From: Rhodococcus sp. (in: high G+C Gram-positive bacteria)
GTDB lineage: Bacteria; Actinomycetota; Actinomycetes; Mycobacteriales; Mycobacteriaceae
NCBI RefSeq assembly: GCF_023264675.1
Contig: NZ_JAHFVG010000014.1
Coordinates: 1 to 64,000, forward strand
Reading direction: 5' to 3'
DNA: 64,000 nt
Both the position numbers and the translations under genes were made by a program. This document shows, piece by piece, positions 48,351 through 56,948 of the stretch. The notes below the pieces were generated by a model. That model did no database searches. It was not told the origin of the DNA and worked only from the letters and a program-made list of their open reading frames with translations. Numbering within the stretch: position 1 is the stretch's first letter; every line of letters starts with the position of its first letter.

Positions 48351-48758
48351 ATGGACTTTACCGTCACACGGTTCGACCATATTGTCATCAATTGCACGAA
48401 TGTCGACGTGACTGCCGCCTGGTATTCCAGGGTATTGGGTATGCGCGTGACGAAATTCGGCCCACACAACCGAACCGCACTCGAGTTCGGAAACCAGAAA
48501 ATAAACCTCCGCCCGGTGGACGCATCGACCGATGCAGACTGGGCATCTGCGGCACATGCAACAGCCGGATCGGATGACCTCTGCTTCGTCACCGACGCGG
48601 CACCCGAGGTTGTCAAAGCACATCTTGTCGCGTGCGATGTCGAGATCACCAACGGACCGGTAACCAAGGTGGGTGCCCTCGGCGACATGATTTCCCACTA
48701 TTGCCTCGACCCGGACGGCAACCTCATCGAGATCTCGAACTACGTCGACCGATGTTGA
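48351..48758 (+). CDS. VOC (glyoxalase/bleomycin-resistance fold) protein
   Basis: 135-residue vicinal-oxygen-chelate protein: RFDHIVINCTNVDVTAAWYSRVLGM and a second half ending HYCLDPDGNLIEISNYVD. The metal-site pattern (H9 near the start, E in the final LIEISNY) is preserved, as in class I glyoxalase-like dioxygenases and lyases. Substrate unknown. The gene overlaps the GNAT gene by seven bases. Confidence 0.88.
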   Translation: MDFTVTRFDHIVINCTNVDVTAAWYSRVLGMRVTKFGPHNRTALEFGNQKINLRPVDASTDADWASAAHATAGSDDLCFVTDAAPEVVKAHLVACDVEITNGPVTKVGALGDMISHYCLDPDGNLIEISNYVDRC

Positions 48759-49246
48759 CCGTCGGACAATCGTCGCCGGAAGACGCAGATGCGATCGCGC
48801 TGATCCGTGCTTACATGACCGAGGTGGTCTCCCGCTGGCATGCGCGGCCGGCCGAGGATCACGAGGTCGTCGCGGCCCTTGCCGCTGAACCGCCTGTCGA
48901 CCTCGATCCCCCTCGCGGGTACTTCGTCGTCGCACGACTCGGCAGCGTCCCCGTCGGGATCGGCGGAGTCCGTTGGCTGGCGGGCCGTACTGCAGAGTTG
49001 ACCAAGATATTCACCGTGCGGTCGGCCCGCGGCCGAGGCGTTGCGTCGTCGGTGCTGGAACATCTCGAATCCCATGCGCGAGGCTTTCGACAAATTTCGA
49101 TCCGACTCGACACCAAGTCCGGACTCGACGAAGCCTGCCGACTGTACGAACGTCGGGGATACCTGCAGGTCGAGCAGTTCGGCAGTTCGCCGTATTCGGA
49201 TCGGTGGTACGAGTTGTCTCTGTCGGAAACCGAACCCCGCGTGTGA
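48752..49246 (+). CDS. GNAT family N-acetyltransferase
   Basis: 164-residue GCN5-related acetyltransferase. PVGIGGVRWLAGRTAELTKIFTV leads into the acetyl-CoA loop RSARGRGVASSVLEHLESHAR, followed by SGLDEACRLYERRGYLQVEQFG, the last conserved motif. The start overlaps the VOC stop, so the two are co-translated. Acceptor unknown. Confidence 0.88.
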   Translation: MLTVGQSSPEDADAIALIRAYMTEVVSRWHARPAEDHEVVAALAAEPPVDLDPPRGYFVVARLGSVPVGIGGVRWLAGRTAELTKIFTVRSARGRGVASSVLEHLESHARGFRQISIRLDTKSGLDEACRLYERRGYLQVEQFGSSPYSDRWYELSLSETEPRV

Positions 49247-49291
49247 TGTCGGCGCGACGTACGCGGGCGTGGTGACCCATTCTCGCTCGTT

Positions 49292-49340
49292 TGGTACGGG
49301 ATCCCATACCACAGGCGCGTAAGTGGGCCATTACGCCCAC
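49292..49340. terminator. Double hairpin between convergent GNAT and NmrA-like genes
   Basis: TGGTACGGGATCCCATACCA (49292-49311) is nearly perfectly self-complementary, and GTGGGC-CATTAC-GCCCAC (49323-49340) is a 6-bp stem. They are likely termination signals, one for each direction; neither has a clear U-tract. Confidence 0.5.
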
Positions 49341-49347
49341 ATTCGGT

Positions 49348-50205
49348 TCAGCTACCCGACGGGCGATCCAGAAGATCACGCGCGGAACGGGGTTCGCGGC
49401 CCAGCAACGTACCGAGAAGTGGGTCGACTCCGGCGAAGAATCCCCCGGCAGCAGCTTGGTACATCCCCAGCATGAACCTAGCCATGAACTCAGGGCTTCC
49501 GGCGGAAACTTGCGCATCCACCCACGACTCTTGATCGAGGACCACACACTCGATCAGGCGCCCCGATATTTCCGTGGCAATGGCAGCCAGGTCTCTGAAT
49601 GTCGGCGCAGCGCTCGCCGTGATGGTGACGGGTCCGTCATAGCCGCTGCCGGCAGCGAGGATGACGGCGGCAGCCTCGGCTGCATCTTCTCTGGCGGTCC
49701 ACGAGACCGGACCGTCGGCGGGCACTTCGATGGTGCCTGTTTCGCGCCACGGGCCGGCCAACAAGTCCAGGCTGTGCGCGTAGAAGCCATTCCGGAGCGC
49801 TGTCCAGGGCACGCCGGACTCGGCCAAGATAGCCTCCGTTGCCGCATGATCCCTCCCGGGACCGAAAGGAGTGTCCAGCGAGGCTCCCTGGTGACTCGTG
49901 TAGAGAATACGACCGACACCTACAGTGACCGCTGCTTCGATTGCATTGCGGTGCAAACTGACTGCGTCTGCCTGAGGATCGCTCGAGGACACGAGCAACA
50001 GCTGATCTGCGCCGTCGAAAGCCGACGGTAGCGAGGAAGGATCAGCGAAGTCGCCTTGTCGCACTTCGATTCCCCGATCGACGAATCGGGCGGCTTTGGA
50101 GACGTCTCGCGCCACTACAGCGATGCCGCTCGCCGGAATGCGCTCGAGGAGGTGATCGACGGTTCCGCCGTTGAGCGCACCCGTCGCACCGGTAACGATG
50201 ATCAT
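49348..50205 (-). CDS. NmrA-like NAD(P)-binding oxidoreductase
   Basis: 285-residue atypical SDR: MIIVTGATGALNGGTVDHLLE with the glycine-rich loop, then GIEVRQGDFADPSSLPSAFDG and QLLLVSSSD, the NmrA/quinone-reductase-2-like pattern (QorB type). It lacks the classical YxxxK in the usual place, as is normal for NmrA-like proteins. It diverges from the TetR regulator, which probably controls it. Confidence 0.88.
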   Translation of the reverse strand: MIIVTGATGALNGGTVDHLLERIPASGIAVVARDVSKAARFVDRGIEVRQGDFADPSSLPSAFDGADQLLLVSSSDPQADAVSLHRNAIEAAVTVGVGRILYTSHQGASLDTPFGPGRDHAATEAILAESGVPWTALRNGFYAHSLDLLAGPWRETGTIEVPADGPVSWTAREDAAEAAAVILAAGSGYDGPVTITASAAPTFRDLAAIATEISGRLIECVVLDQESWVDAQVSAGSPEFMARFMLGMYQAAAGGFFAGVDPLLGTLLGREPRSARDLLDRPSGS

Positions 50206-50228
50206 GTCGAACTCCTTGCTTTAACGTT

Positions 50229-50260
50229 GATAACAATTAGACCGTATCACGGATATTATC
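50229..50260. promoter_or_regulatory. Candidate TetR operator in the NmrA/TetR divergon
   Basis: Nested inverted repeats: outer GATAA (50229-50233) and TTATC (50256-50260), inner CCGT-ATC-ACGG (50242-50252). A -10-like TATTAT (50254-50259) for the TetR gene overlaps the right arm, fitting autorepression. Confidence 0.5.
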
Positions 50261-50291
50261 TTTGATTCGCTAGATCCGATACCATCGATTC

Positions 50292-51017
50292 ATGAGCGAA
50301 GCGTTCACCGACGAAGACCCCCGGACCAGGATTGTGACCGTCGCCGCGCGACTGCTGCGCGAGGACGGCCCCGGGGCGGTGACAACCAGAGGTGTCGCGC
50401 AGGCCGCTGGTGTGCAACCTCCCACGATTTATCGACTGTTCGGCGACAAGGACGGCCTGCTCGAGGCAGTGGCCGAGCACGTCATGGCTTCCTTCGTCGC
50501 GGCGAAGTCGGCGGTCGTCGACGCTGCGTCGGCGGATGGCATCGACCCTCTCCAGGACCTACACACCGGTTGGCAGTCTCAAATCGAGTTCGGCGTTGCA
50601 AACCCGGATCTGTTTCGATTGCTCAGCGACCCGGGTCGCGCAATGAACTCCGCTGCCGCGCGCACTGGTATGCGAGTGCTCGAGGCCCGAGTTCGCAGGG
50701 TCGCCGAGACCGGCCGGCTCCGGGTGAGCGAGCAACGTGCAGTAGGACTGATTCATGCCGCCGGTGTCGGCGTGGTGACCACATTGCTTGCCAGTCGCCC
50801 CGACCTTCGCGATGAAGGGCTCGCCGAGGACATCTACGCCGCCGTCCTCGCGCGAGTACTCTTCGATGCCCCGCAATTTCACGACGGAAGCGAGATGGCG
50901 ACCACGGTAGCTTTTCGCGCCTTGGTTCCGGAGCTGGAGATGCTGAGCTCCTCGGAACGTCAACTCATGTCGGAGTGGCTCGATCGCGCGGTGAGCTCAC
51001 TCGACCGACGGTCGTGA
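50292..51017 (+). CDS. TetR-family transcriptional regulator
   Basis: 241-residue repressor. The N-terminal helix-turn-helix reads TRIVTVAARLLREDGPGAVTTRGVAQAAGVQPPTIYRLFGDKDGLLEAV, a textbook TetR domain; the C-terminal ligand domain is about 170 residues. It diverges from the NmrA-like oxidoreductase gene across 86 bp that hold a nested palindrome. The inducer is unknown. Confidence 0.93.
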   Translation: MSEAFTDEDPRTRIVTVAARLLREDGPGAVTTRGVAQAAGVQPPTIYRLFGDKDGLLEAVAEHVMASFVAAKSAVVDAASADGIDPLQDLHTGWQSQIEFGVANPDLFRLLSDPGRAMNSAAARTGMRVLEARVRRVAETGRLRVSEQRAVGLIHAAGVGVVTTLLASRPDLRDEGLAEDIYAAVLARVLFDAPQFHDGSEMATTVAFRALVPELEMLSSSERQLMSEWLDRAVSSLDRRS

Positions 51018-51147
51018 ACTGCGTTGATCCGATGGGCCTTTCGGATTATCACACCGCTCCGTAGCACAGAGCGCACGGAATGGTACCGTTCGGTTGGTTG
51101 AACTCGCCGGCTACGGTCTAGCCGATTGCAAGTTGGGAGCGGTTGTC

Positions 51148-51867
51148 GTGCAGACGAATCGGACGAGACGCTCGTTGGTACGCGAGCTTGCTGTCCTCGT
51201 GGTGATCGCACTGCTCGCGAGCTTTCTGGTCCAGACGTTCGCCGGCCGGGTGTACCTCATTCCGTCGGAATCGATGGAGCCGACATTGCACGGCTGTGAC
51301 GGATGCACCGGCGATCGAATCGTGGTCGACAAGATCGGCTACCGGTTCACCGATCCCCGCGCAGGCGACGTTGTGGTGTTTCGGGCACCGACCTCATCGT
51401 GGAATGTGGGGTACACCTCGCCCCGATCGGCCAACACCGTGGTGCGCACACTCGAGAACGCCGGTGCCCTGATCGGCGTCGTCGCGCCGGACGAAAACAA
51501 TCTCGTCAAAAGAATCGTTGCCACCGGCTCACAAACAGTTCGGTGCTGCGATGCCGAAGGCCGAGTTCAGGTCGATGGACGCTCACTCGACGAGCCGTAC
51601 ATCACGATGGACTTCCCGTTCGAAGCAGAGTCGCTCGACTGCACAACGGTACCGCCGTCTTCGCGGTGCTTCGGCCCGGTCACGGTTCCGGACGGCAACG
51701 TATTCGTGATGGGCGACAACCGCAATCACTCGGCAGACTCCCGGGCCCACGCAGGCGACGAGTACACCGGCACGGTTCCGATCGACGACCTGGTGGGGAA
51801 GGCGCGCCTCATAGTGTTGCCGCCCTCCCGCTGGGGAACCATCGATTCTCCGACGATTCAGCACTGA
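51148..51867 (+). CDS. lepB: Signal peptidase I
   Basis: 239-residue membrane-bound type I signal peptidase: one N-terminal helix (ELAVLVVIALLASFLVQTFA), nucleophile S42 in IPSESMEPTL, the lysine region ENNLVKRIVATGSQTV, and the C-terminal box VFVMGDNRNHSADSRAH. An extra Cys-containing segment (GCDGCTGDR) follows the serine, and C-C occurs later. The GTG at 51148 has GGGAG eight bases upstream. It may be a second lepB paralogue; the genome's other copies are not in view. Confidence 0.92.
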   Translation: MQTNRTRRSLVRELAVLVVIALLASFLVQTFAGRVYLIPSESMEPTLHGCDGCTGDRIVVDKIGYRFTDPRAGDVVVFRAPTSSWNVGYTSPRSANTVVRTLENAGALIGVVAPDENNLVKRIVATGSQTVRCCDAEGRVQVDGRSLDEPYITMDFPFEAESLDCTTVPPSSRCFGPVTVPDGNVFVMGDNRNHSADSRAHAGDEYTGTVPIDDLVGKARLIVLPPSRWGTIDSPTIQH

Positions 51868-51884
51868 CCGGGCGGGGCCAGGCT

Positions 51885-52424
51885 CTAGCGGAAGTCGTGA
51901 TCCACACCGGACGCCATCGAGGAGCACTCGACGGCGATCACGTCGGTGCGAGACCTGAGGAAGTCGCGCGCTCCCCTGTCTCCGCCGGAGCTCGCCATGA
52001 TTTCGTTCCAATGCTTGCTCGCGAACACGACGGGATGACCAGGGGAGCCGTCGAACATCGCTCTCGCAATCCCCGACTCCGCGCCCCGCGCGGCGCTCAG
52101 CACCGCACGCACCACATCGGCGCCCACATCAGGCGTGTCCACCACGTGCACGACGGCGAAGCCACTATCGCCTGCCGCCGCGAGCCCGGCACGCAAGGAT
52201 GCGCTCATTCCGGTTGCCCACTCGGCCGCATGCACGGCGCGCGCTCCCGCAGGCATCGCGGCTTCGGCCGCACCGAGGACCACAAGCACGTCGGTACATC
52301 CGCCGTCGAGCAATGCACGAACGGCGACGCCGAGCCACTCGCCGCCGTGGGCGAGAACCTTGGGTGAGCCGTATCGCGACCCCGCACCCGCCGCCAGCAG
52401 CACACCGATGGCGTTTGCAGTCAC
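51885..52424 (-). CDS. MobA/MocA-like nucleotidyltransferase
   Basis: 179-residue NTP-transferase-like protein: GVLLAAGAGSRYGSPKVLAHGG at the N-terminus (nucleotide-binding loop) and VVHVVDTPDVGADVVRAVL for the metal site. It resembles molybdopterin cytidylyl/guanylyltransferases. Lying beside a xanthine dehydrogenase cluster, it plausibly modifies the molybdenum cofactor of that enzyme. The canonical LxxPK reads YGSPK, and the metal motif has DTPD. GGAGGG precedes the GTG start. It diverges from the purine permease gene. Confidence 0.83.
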   Translation of the reverse strand: MTANAIGVLLAAGAGSRYGSPKVLAHGGEWLGVAVRALLDGGCTDVLVVLGAAEAAMPAGARAVHAAEWATGMSASLRAGLAAAGDSGFAVVHVVDTPDVGADVVRAVLSAARGAESGIARAMFDGSPGHPVVFASKHWNEIMASSGGDRGARDFLRSRTDVIAVECSSMASGVDHDFR

Positions 52425-52588
52425 CTGGCGCCCTCCGATTTGGATGTTCGTACAACGGTGGTCCCGTAGACGTGAAGATTATTGTGCCGTCTCGACTCGC
52501 GGCAACCCTCGCGATAGCCGATTCTGGTAACACTTCTCCTGCAGCGCCGCAGGAACTCATGCCCTGTTGCTTCCGCGAGGTGCCTTTC

Positions 52589-54493
52589 ATGTCCGTCATA
52601 CCCGTCAAGCGTCGTCGAGTTCATCCGGTCGACGAAGTGCTACCCGTTCCGAAGCTCGCCGCGTACGGCTTCCAGCACGTCGTCGCGTTCTATGCAGGTG
52701 CAGTGCTGGTCCCGATCATCATCGGCAGCGCCATCGGACTCACCAACGAACAACTGATTCATCTGATCAACGCCGACTTGTTCACCTGTGGAATCGCATC
52801 GATCATCCAGTCCGTCGGCTTCTGGAAAATCGGCGTGCGCCTACCGCTGCTCCAAGGTGTGACATTCGCCGGAGTGTCGCCGGTGATCGCGATTGCCATG
52901 GCCAACGGCGGCGGCACCGAGGGGTTGCTGTACGTCTACGGCGCCGTCATCGTCGCCGGACTCGTGACGTTCTTCATGGCCCCGTACTTCAGTAAGCTCC
53001 TACGCTTCTTCCCACCGGTCGTGACGGGCACCGTCATCACCATCATCGGTGTCGCACTACTTCCCGTTGCCGTCAACGACGCCGTCACCAATCCGGCTAC
53101 GCACGAACAGGATCCGACCAACGGCCGCTGGATGGCCTACGCCATCGGGACGTTGCTGATCATCGTGCTGATCCAGCGCTTCTTCAAAGGCTTCATGGCT
53201 ACCATCGCCGTGCTTCTCGGCCTCGTCATCGGCAGTGCTGTCGCACTGTTGTTGGGCGACATGAGCTTCGACGGTACCGGTGACGCATCGTGGGTCGGCT
53301 TCACTCAGCCGTTCCTGTTCGGTGTTCCCAAGTTCAGTGTCGTCGCGATCATTTCGATGATCGTCGTCATGCTCATCATCGCCGTCGAAACCACGGGCAG
53401 CGTCTACGCCACCGGAGAGATCGTCGGTAAACGGATCAAGAAGGACGACATCGCAGCGACGCTGCGTGCGGACGGCGTCGCGACGGTCATCGGCGGAACG
53501 TTCAACTCGTTCCCCTACACGGCTTTCTCCGAGAACGTCGGCCTCGTCAGGCTCACCGGCGTCCGCAGTCGGTGGGTTGTCGCGACCGCAGGCGGCATCA
53601 TGATTCTGCTCGGCCTTCTGCCGAAGACCGCCGCCGTCGTGGCATCGATTCCGCCTCCTGTGCTGGGCGGCGCGGCGCTTGCGCTGTTCGCGACCGTTGC
53701 CGTCGTCGGAATCCAAACACTGTCCAAGGTCGACTTCACCGACCACCGCAACCTCATCATCGTCGCCACCAGCCTCGGTCTTGCCATGCTGGTCACCATC
53801 CAACCGACTGTCTCTCAGGGCGTCCCCGATTGGTTGGAGATGCTGTTCGGTAGCGGAATCGTGCTGGGAGCCGTCACCGCGATCGTACTCAACGTGCTGT
53901 TCTTCCATATCGGAAATCGAGGCCAGGCAGTGGCCGGCGGACCAGGCAAGGGCATCACCCTCGACAAGGTCAATGCGATGACGCCGGACGAATTCGCCGC
54001 CACCTTCGGCGGCCTGGTACAGGGGACGCCGTGGGTCGTCGAACGCGCGTATCAGCAAGCCCCGTTCAAGGATGCCCACAGTTTGCGGGAAGCATTCCAG
54101 GAATCGTTGTTGGCGGGAACCACCGAGGAACAGCTCGAGCTCATCAACAACTACCCCGATCTCGGTAGCGAAGATGCCACAGGCACTTTGCACGCCGCCG
54201 ACCACACCGGACTGTCGAACCTGGAAGAAGACGAGCACGAGAACATCGTTCAACTGGCCACCGAGTACCGCGAGCACTTCGGCTTCCCGTTGGTGATCTG
54301 CGCCCGCGAGACCGAACGATACGACCGGGTGCTGGCGAACGGGTGGTCCAGAATCGAGAACGCGACGGCCGCTGAGAGGTCGTTTGCGATGATCGAGATC
54401 GCCAAGATAGCGAACTACCGCTTCGACGACCTCGTCGCCGACGCCAATCCCATCGCGGCCGCCCGATTCGGCCGGTTGGCCGAGTACAGATAG
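52589..54493 (+). CDS. NCS2 purine permease fused to an OHCU-decarboxylase-like domain
   Basis: 634-residue fusion. Residues ~20-450 are an NCS2 (uracil-xanthine permease) transporter with the helix-1 pair Q29-H30 in YGFQHVVAFYAGA, the helix-8 E267 in VETTGSVYATGE, and TFNSFPYTAFSENVGLVRLTGV. Residues ~465-620 form an OHCU decarboxylase-like domain (PWVVERAYQQAPF, EYREHFGFPLVICAR). The catalytic His-Pro of that family is Tyr-Pro here (Y522), and the S-x-x-EQ motif is disrupted, so the fused domain may be non-catalytic or regulatory. GAGGTG lies six bases before the ATG. Substrate is probably xanthine or urate from context. Confidence 0.9.
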   Translation: MSVIPVKRRRVHPVDEVLPVPKLAAYGFQHVVAFYAGAVLVPIIIGSAIGLTNEQLIHLINADLFTCGIASIIQSVGFWKIGVRLPLLQGVTFAGVSPVIAIAMANGGGTEGLLYVYGAVIVAGLVTFFMAPYFSKLLRFFPPVVTGTVITIIGVALLPVAVNDAVTNPATHEQDPTNGRWMAYAIGTLLIIVLIQRFFKGFMATIAVLLGLVIGSAVALLLGDMSFDGTGDASWVGFTQPFLFGVPKFSVVAIISMIVVMLIIAVETTGSVYATGEIVGKRIKKDDIAATLRADGVATVIGGTFNSFPYTAFSENVGLVRLTGVRSRWVVATAGGIMILLGLLPKTAAVVASIPPPVLGGAALALFATVAVVGIQTLSKVDFTDHRNLIIVATSLGLAMLVTIQPTVSQGVPDWLEMLFGSGIVLGAVTAIVLNVLFFHIGNRGQAVAGGPGKGITLDKVNAMTPDEFAATFGGLVQGTPWVVERAYQQAPFKDAHSLREAFQESLLAGTTEEQLELINNYPDLGSEDATGTLHAADHTGLSNLEEDEHENIVQLATEYREHFGFPLVICARETERYDRVLANGWSRIENATAAERSFAMIEIAKIANYRFDDLVADANPIAAARFGRLAEYR

Positions 54494-54502
54494 CGAGATG
54501 CG

Positions 54503-55006
54503 TTGTTACACGAATGGATAGGGCTCGACGGCTTCAACAGGTTGTCCGATCGACAGGCGATGCATGCATTGTTCGAATGCTGCTCGTCGTCGATCTGGGC
54601 ACGTCGCGTCGCCGGCAGCCGGCCGTTCGACACCAGGGACCAGCTGTTGGATCGCGCCGACCGAGTCCTCGCCGAGCTCCCGGAATCGGAGATCGACGAG
54701 GCCCTCGACGGCCACCCTCGTATCGGCGGAAAGGCCGACAACCCGTCGTCGCAACGTGAGCAGGCCGCCGTTCAGAGCGCGGGTTCGGATGTGCTCGACG
54801 CGTTGGCCGAGGCGAACCGCAAGTACGAGGAACAGTTCGGCCATGTCTATCTCGTCTGCGCCACCGGCAGGTCGGCGCCGGAACTCCTGGCTATTCTCGA
54901 GGAGAGACTGGGGAACGACCCCGAAACCGAGCGACGGGTGCTGCGCGTGGAATTGGCCAAGATCAACCGAATTCGACTGAACCGTATGTTGGGGCCGGAA
55001 GAATGA
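54503..55006 (+). CDS. OHCU decarboxylase
   Basis: Decarboxylates 2-oxo-4-hydroxy-4-carboxy-5-ureidoimidazoline to S-allantoin, the last step from urate. The 167-residue product keeps the catalytic pieces: the His in ALDGHPRIGGKA, the glutamate in SSQREQAAV, and the C-terminal arginines in LAKINRIRL. Start TTG at 54503, nine bases after the permease stop; an internal ATG (MHALFECC) is possible. The stop overlaps the HIU hydrolase start. Confidence 0.9.
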   Translation: MLHEWIGLDGFNRLSDRQAMHALFECCSSSIWARRVAGSRPFDTRDQLLDRADRVLAELPESEIDEALDGHPRIGGKADNPSSQREQAAVQSAGSDVLDALAEANRKYEEQFGHVYLVCATGRSAPELLAILEERLGNDPETERRVLRVELAKINRIRLNRMLGPEE

Positions 55007-55329
55007 GCGGGCTCAGCACGCACGTCCTCGATGCGGTGAGCGGAACCCCGGCCGTCGGAATCCGTGTATCGCTGTTCCACGACGCCGAAGGCGAGGTCGC
55101 CACGGCCGCGACCGATGCCGACGGACGGGTGCCCGAGCTCCTACCGGCGCCGTTGGCGGGAGGAAAGTACCGGTTGTCGTTCGACACCGGAAGCTATTTC
55201 GAGGTTTTCGGCACGCCGACATTCTATCCCGAGGTGTCGATCTCGTTTACCGTCACCGACCCGGACGCGCACTATCACGTTCCATTGTTGTTGTCCCCGT
55301 TTGCCTATTCAACCTATCGCGGGAGCTGA
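55003..55329 (+). CDS. 5-hydroxyisourate hydrolase (transthyretin-like)
   Basis: Hydrolyses 5-hydroxyisourate produced by uricase. 108 residues, transthyretin-related: LSTHVLDAVSGTPAVGIRVSLF with the first catalytic His, TFYPEVSISFTV, HYHVPLLLSPFAYSTYRGS with the family-defining C-terminal Y-R-G-S. The ATG overlaps the preceding stop (ATGA), and uricase starts one base after its stop, so the three genes are tightly coupled. Confidence 0.97.
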   Translation: MSGLSTHVLDAVSGTPAVGIRVSLFHDAEGEVATAATDADGRVPELLPAPLAGGKYRLSFDTGSYFEVFGTPTFYPEVSISFTVTDPDAHYHVPLLLSPFAYSTYRGS

Positions 55330-55330
55330 T

Positions 55331-56251
55331 ATGACCGACCTGAACGGCAAGATCGTCCTGGGGGCGAACCAGTACGGCAAGGCGGAAAACCGCGTTGTCA
55401 GGATCTACCGCGACACACCTCGTCACGAGATCCACGACATCAACGTCTCGAGCGCGCTTCGCGGCGACTTCTCCCCCGCCCATCTCGTCGGCGATCAATC
55501 CAACGTGCTGCCCACGGATACGCAGAAGCAGACGGCCTACGTGTACGCGAAGTCGAAAGGCCTGCTGCACATCGAGAGTTACGGTCTCGATCTCGCGAGG
55601 CACTACGTCGACGACGTGGAACCCGTCGAGGGCGCTCGCATCGAATTGGAAGAATACGCATGGCAGCGCGTCGTCATCGACGGCACCGAACACAACCACA
55701 CCTGGACCCGTAAGGGCGAGGAGATCAGAACCTCGGCTGTGACGGTCGAAGGAAAAGGCGAACACCAGAAGACCTGGGTCGTCAGCGGTTTCAAGGACAT
55801 GATCATCCTCAAGTCGACCGGATCCGAGTTCGCCGGATTCCTGGAGGACGAGCTGACCGTGCTGGAGCCGACCCACGACCGCGTCATGGCGACATCGTTG
55901 ACCGCGCAGTGGCGCTACACCAAGACCGACGTCGACTGGGACGAGGTCTATGCCGGGGTCAAGGCCGCCATGGTGGAGCGTTTCGCCAACCTGCAGTCTC
56001 TCGCGCTGCAGCAGACGCTGTACGCGATGGGCGAGGCAGTGCTGGAGAAGTACCCGTTCATCGCCGAAGTTCGGATGTCCGCGCCGAACAAACATCACTT
56101 CCTCTACGACATCGGTCGCTTCGGTGTGGAGAACGCCGGAGAGGTGTTCAATGCCGACGACCGGCCGTACGGCCTGATCCAGGCGACCATCGAACGGGAG
56201 GACGCTCCCGACGGCGGAAGTGCGTGGCGCACCTACTCGGTGGTCGGGTAG
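55331..56251 (+). CDS. Urate oxidase (uricase)
   Basis: Cofactor-free oxidation of urate to 5-hydroxyisourate. 306 residues with two T-fold halves: IVLGANQYGKAENRVVRIYRD (catalytic Lys), LPTDTQKQTAYVYAK (catalytic Thr), MILKSTGSEFAGF, QWRYTK, and NKHHFLYDIGRFG near the C-terminus. It lacks the insertions of eukaryotic forms. Last gene of the permease-OHCU-HIUase-uricase operon; a strong hairpin follows. Confidence 0.96.
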   Translation: MTDLNGKIVLGANQYGKAENRVVRIYRDTPRHEIHDINVSSALRGDFSPAHLVGDQSNVLPTDTQKQTAYVYAKSKGLLHIESYGLDLARHYVDDVEPVEGARIELEEYAWQRVVIDGTEHNHTWTRKGEEIRTSAVTVEGKGEHQKTWVVSGFKDMIILKSTGSEFAGFLEDELTVLEPTHDRVMATSLTAQWRYTKTDVDWDEVYAGVKAAMVERFANLQSLALQQTLYAMGEAVLEKYPFIAEVRMSAPNKHHFLYDIGRFGVENAGEVFNADDRPYGLIQATIEREDAPDGGSAWRTYSVVG

Positions 56252-56261
56252 GCGCTTCGCG

Positions 56262-56307
56262 CATGTGCGTGCGAATACATAAAGGGCTATGTATTCGCGC
56301 GCACATG
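56262..56307. terminator. Strong bidirectional hairpin after uricase
   Basis: Arms CATGTGCGTGCGAATACATA and TATGTATTCGCGCGCACATG pair over 20 bases with one G-U, around the loop AAGGGC. It lies between the convergent uricase and DUF2461 genes and reaches almost to the DUF2461 stop. Strong candidate terminator in both directions. Confidence 0.75.
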
Positions 56308-56309
56308 GG

Positions 56310-56939
56310 CTAGCGCAACACCTGCTCCGCCCACTCCACCAACGGCGTCATGGAATTCCAGGTATCGCGCACGTGTACAGCAGCTTTGGGCGTCTCCAAC
56401 CACTTCGGCGAACCGAAGTGCTTGCTGACGGTCAGAGACTTGTGCCGCAGCAGTTCTATGCGGGGATGGTCTGCCTCGTATCCGCGCGGCTTCGTCTTGA
56501 GCTGATCGCCTCCGAGCGCGAACCCCGCCTTCTCCATCGCGCCGACGATGCCTTCGAGTTCCGCTCCGCGCACCTCGTTGTCGACGGCTTCCCGAAAACG
56601 GGCGACACCCTCGGTGGTGGCGCCGTAGAAACCGCCTGCCACGAACAATCCCGCCGGATCGATCTGGACATAGAACCCGAGACTCGGTCCTCGGGCAACG
56701 AACGCACCCTGGTGTGCTTTGTAGGGAGTCTTGTCTTTCGAGAATCGCACATCGCGATAGGGGCGGAACAGCTTCGCCGGACCGAAAGTGGGCTCCAATT
56801 CAGCCAGCAGCGCCGTCATCGGTAGCTTGACGGCCTCGTCGTACACGGCCTTGTGCGCGTTCCACCACACTTTGCTGTTGTCCGCTTCGAGGTCCTCGTA
56901 GAAGTCGAGTGCGGCGAACGGGATCCCGGTGAAAGCCAT
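56310..56939 (-). CDS. DUF2461 domain protein
   Basis: 209-residue protein of a family of unknown function: DFYEDLEADNSKVWWNAHKAVYDEAV, RPYRDVRFSKDKTPYKAHQGAF, GFYVQIDPAGLFVAGGFYG. No known active site. It is convergent with uricase and lies nine bases downstream of pucR on the same strand, so it may be co-transcribed with the regulator, though nothing else ties it to purine breakdown. Confidence 0.9.
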   Translation of the reverse strand: MAFTGIPFAALDFYEDLEADNSKVWWNAHKAVYDEAVKLPMTALLAELEPTFGPAKLFRPYRDVRFSKDKTPYKAHQGAFVARGPSLGFYVQIDPAGLFVAGGFYGATTEGVARFREAVDNEVRGAELEGIVGAMEKAGFALGGDQLKTKPRGYEADHPRIELLRHKSLTVSKHFGSPKWLETPKAAVHVRDTWNSMTPLVEWAEQVLR

Positions 56940-56948
56940 GCCTCGATT

